Shown one piece after another: positions 63,261 to 64,000 of a stretch of DNA of 64,000 nt. The first letter of the stretch is position 1. Each line of letters begins with the position of its first letter. Both the position numbers and the translations under genes were made by a program. Source of the DNA: Pseudomonas frederiksbergensis (lineage in GTDB: Bacteria; Pseudomonadota; Gammaproteobacteria; Pseudomonadales; Pseudomonadaceae); contig NZ_JQGJ02000005.1 in assembly GCF_000802155.2 (NCBI RefSeq), positions 1 through 64,000 of the forward strand, read 5' to 3'. The notes under the pieces were generated by a model. It did no database searches, was not told the origin of the DNA, and saw only the letters and a list, made by a program, of their open reading frames with translations.

Positions 63261-64000
63261 TCATTTGCTCAGTTCGGCGCCGGTGGACGTGGTGGCGCGA
63301 ACGCCGCCCTGTCCCGCCAGGATCAGGTTGCCGTTGCCTGCCGCCGTGACGGCCGCCACGGAGATGCGATCCGGGCGGTTGAACACGCTGAACGTCACGC
63401 CGTCGTCGGTGCTGCGGATCACGCTGCCACCGTTGCCGACAATCACGATGGCGCCGTCCGGCAACAGCGTCGCGCCCGACAAGCCGAACTCCAGCGCGCC
63501 ACGGGCAGCGTTGAGTTCGACCTGCTCCCACGTCGTGCCAAAGTCGGCGGAACGATAAAGATTGCCACGAAGACCGTAGGCCAACAGCGTCGAAGACTGG
63601 GCGGTGCCGATGACGCCGAACAGCGAACCCTCGTACGGCCCCTGGAGTTTTTCCCAGGTCTGCCCCCAATCGGCGGAACGGAACATGCTGCCGGCCTCGC
63701 CCACGACGAACAGCCCGGCATCCTTCACGGCGGCGATGGCATTGAGGTGGTATTGATCTTCATTGTCGAGGCGGTCGCTGGCGTCTTCCCAGTGCTTGCC
63801 GCCATCGTTGGTTTCGTACAGCGCCCCGTAGGCGCCCACGGCGAAGCCATGGCTGGCGTCCTGGAACCAGATATCCAGCAACGGCGCTTCACGGGGCAGG
63901 TCTTCAAATTGCTTGGTCCAAGTGCTGCCGCCGTCCACGCTGGCGAGGATCTGCGCGTCGTGTCCCACGGCCCAGCCGTGCTTGTCGTCGACGAAAAAGA
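63261..64000 (-). CDS. YCF48-like beta-propeller protein, C-terminal part (partial)
   Basis: The frame enters from the right edge of the window and ends at 63261; about 246 C-terminal residues are present. At least five propeller repeats of the YCF48/BNR type are visible, each with a G-x-V/L-x-x-S-x-DGG-x-TW pattern (ILASVDGGSTWTKQ, LYETNDGGKHWED, MFRSADWGQTWEK, LYRSADFGTTWEQ, VIRSTDDGVTF). Such proteins are often encoded next to RND transporters of the following type and are probably periplasmic. The true start and signal peptide lie outside the window. Confidence 0.88.
   Translation of the reverse strand, partial: FFVDDKHGWAVGHDAQILASVDGGSTWTKQFEDLPREAPLLDIWFQDASHGFAVGAYGALYETNDGGKHWEDASDRLDNEDQYHLNAIAAVKDAGLFVVGEAGSMFRSADWGQTWEKLQGPYEGSLFGVIGTAQSSTLLAYGLRGNLYRSADFGTTWEQVELNAARGALEFGLSGATLLPDGAIVIVGNGGSVIRSTDDGVTFSVFNRPDRISVAAVTAAGNGNLILAGQGGVRATTSTGAELSK

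Overview
The window reads as chromosome of a Pseudomonas of the P. fluorescens group. The basis is the ptxS-kguEKTD 2-ketogluconate locus with exact PtxS operators, a cstA-type start, the large 180-kDa-class NAD-glutamate dehydrogenase, two families of short palindromic REP elements (GTGGCGAGGG...CCCTCGCCAC and GCGAGCAAGCTCGC types), high-GC coding sequence, and a tandem pair of giant DUF6543 (dermonecrotic-toxin-domain) proteins. No rRNA, tRNA or CRISPR was seen. The species cannot be named from sequence reading alone.

Layout. 1-2.4 kb: start of cstA (minus), divergent from a Cache-domain histidine kinase and NarL-type regulator. 2.4-9 kb: an SDR oxidoreductase, an MFS exporter divergent from a TetR repressor with two matching operators between them, a periplasmic cyclohexadienyl-dehydratase-like protein, and a translationally coupled cNMP/CBS/DUF294 nucleotidyltransferase plus DnaQ-type exonuclease. 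9-14 kb (minus): a BCCT transporter and a DctQ-DctM-DctP TRAP operon. 14.3-14.7 kb: a small exported protein built of six 13-residue repeats. 14.8-19.7 kb: NAD-GDH. 20-25.9 kb: an acidic 117-residue protein, then ptxS and kguEKTD, in which 2-ketogluconate is imported (KguT), phosphorylated (KguK) and reduced (KguD). 25.9-29.4 kb: an AT-richer accessory patch holding an orphan ABC exporter, small ORFs, a second diverged copy of the kguD 3' end and a decayed IS5-type transposase fragment. 29.4-36.3 kb: a MoxR-DUF58-DUF4381-VWA-VWA/TPR-BatD operon. 36.4-41.9 kb: sbcD-sbcC-GST with start/stop overlaps. 42-44.1 kb: two tiny exported peptides, a lactonase-fold protein and a DUF5629 protein (minus).

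44.2-51.1 kb is a sugar-acid catabolic locus. A minus-strand operon (MFS transporter, FAH-fold AraD1-type protein, alpha-ketoglutarate-semialdehyde-type dehydrogenase) is divergent from an IlvD/Edd-family L-arabinonate dehydratase, followed by a FadR-type GntR regulator. The divergent promoter region carries two sites matching the FadR-subfamily pattern TNGTNNNACNA. Together these genes could convert an aldopentonate to 2-keto-3-deoxypentonate, then alpha-ketoglutarate semialdehyde, then alpha-ketoglutarate.

51.1-60.8 kb carries two tandem ~1,560-residue DUF6543 proteins, each with its own upstream palindromic element and terminator. Their last 432 bp, stop codon and terminator included, differ at one base while the rest has diverged, which points to gene conversion. 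60.8-64 kb (minus): an RND/MMPL-type transporter and a YCF48-like beta-propeller protein that runs off the window.
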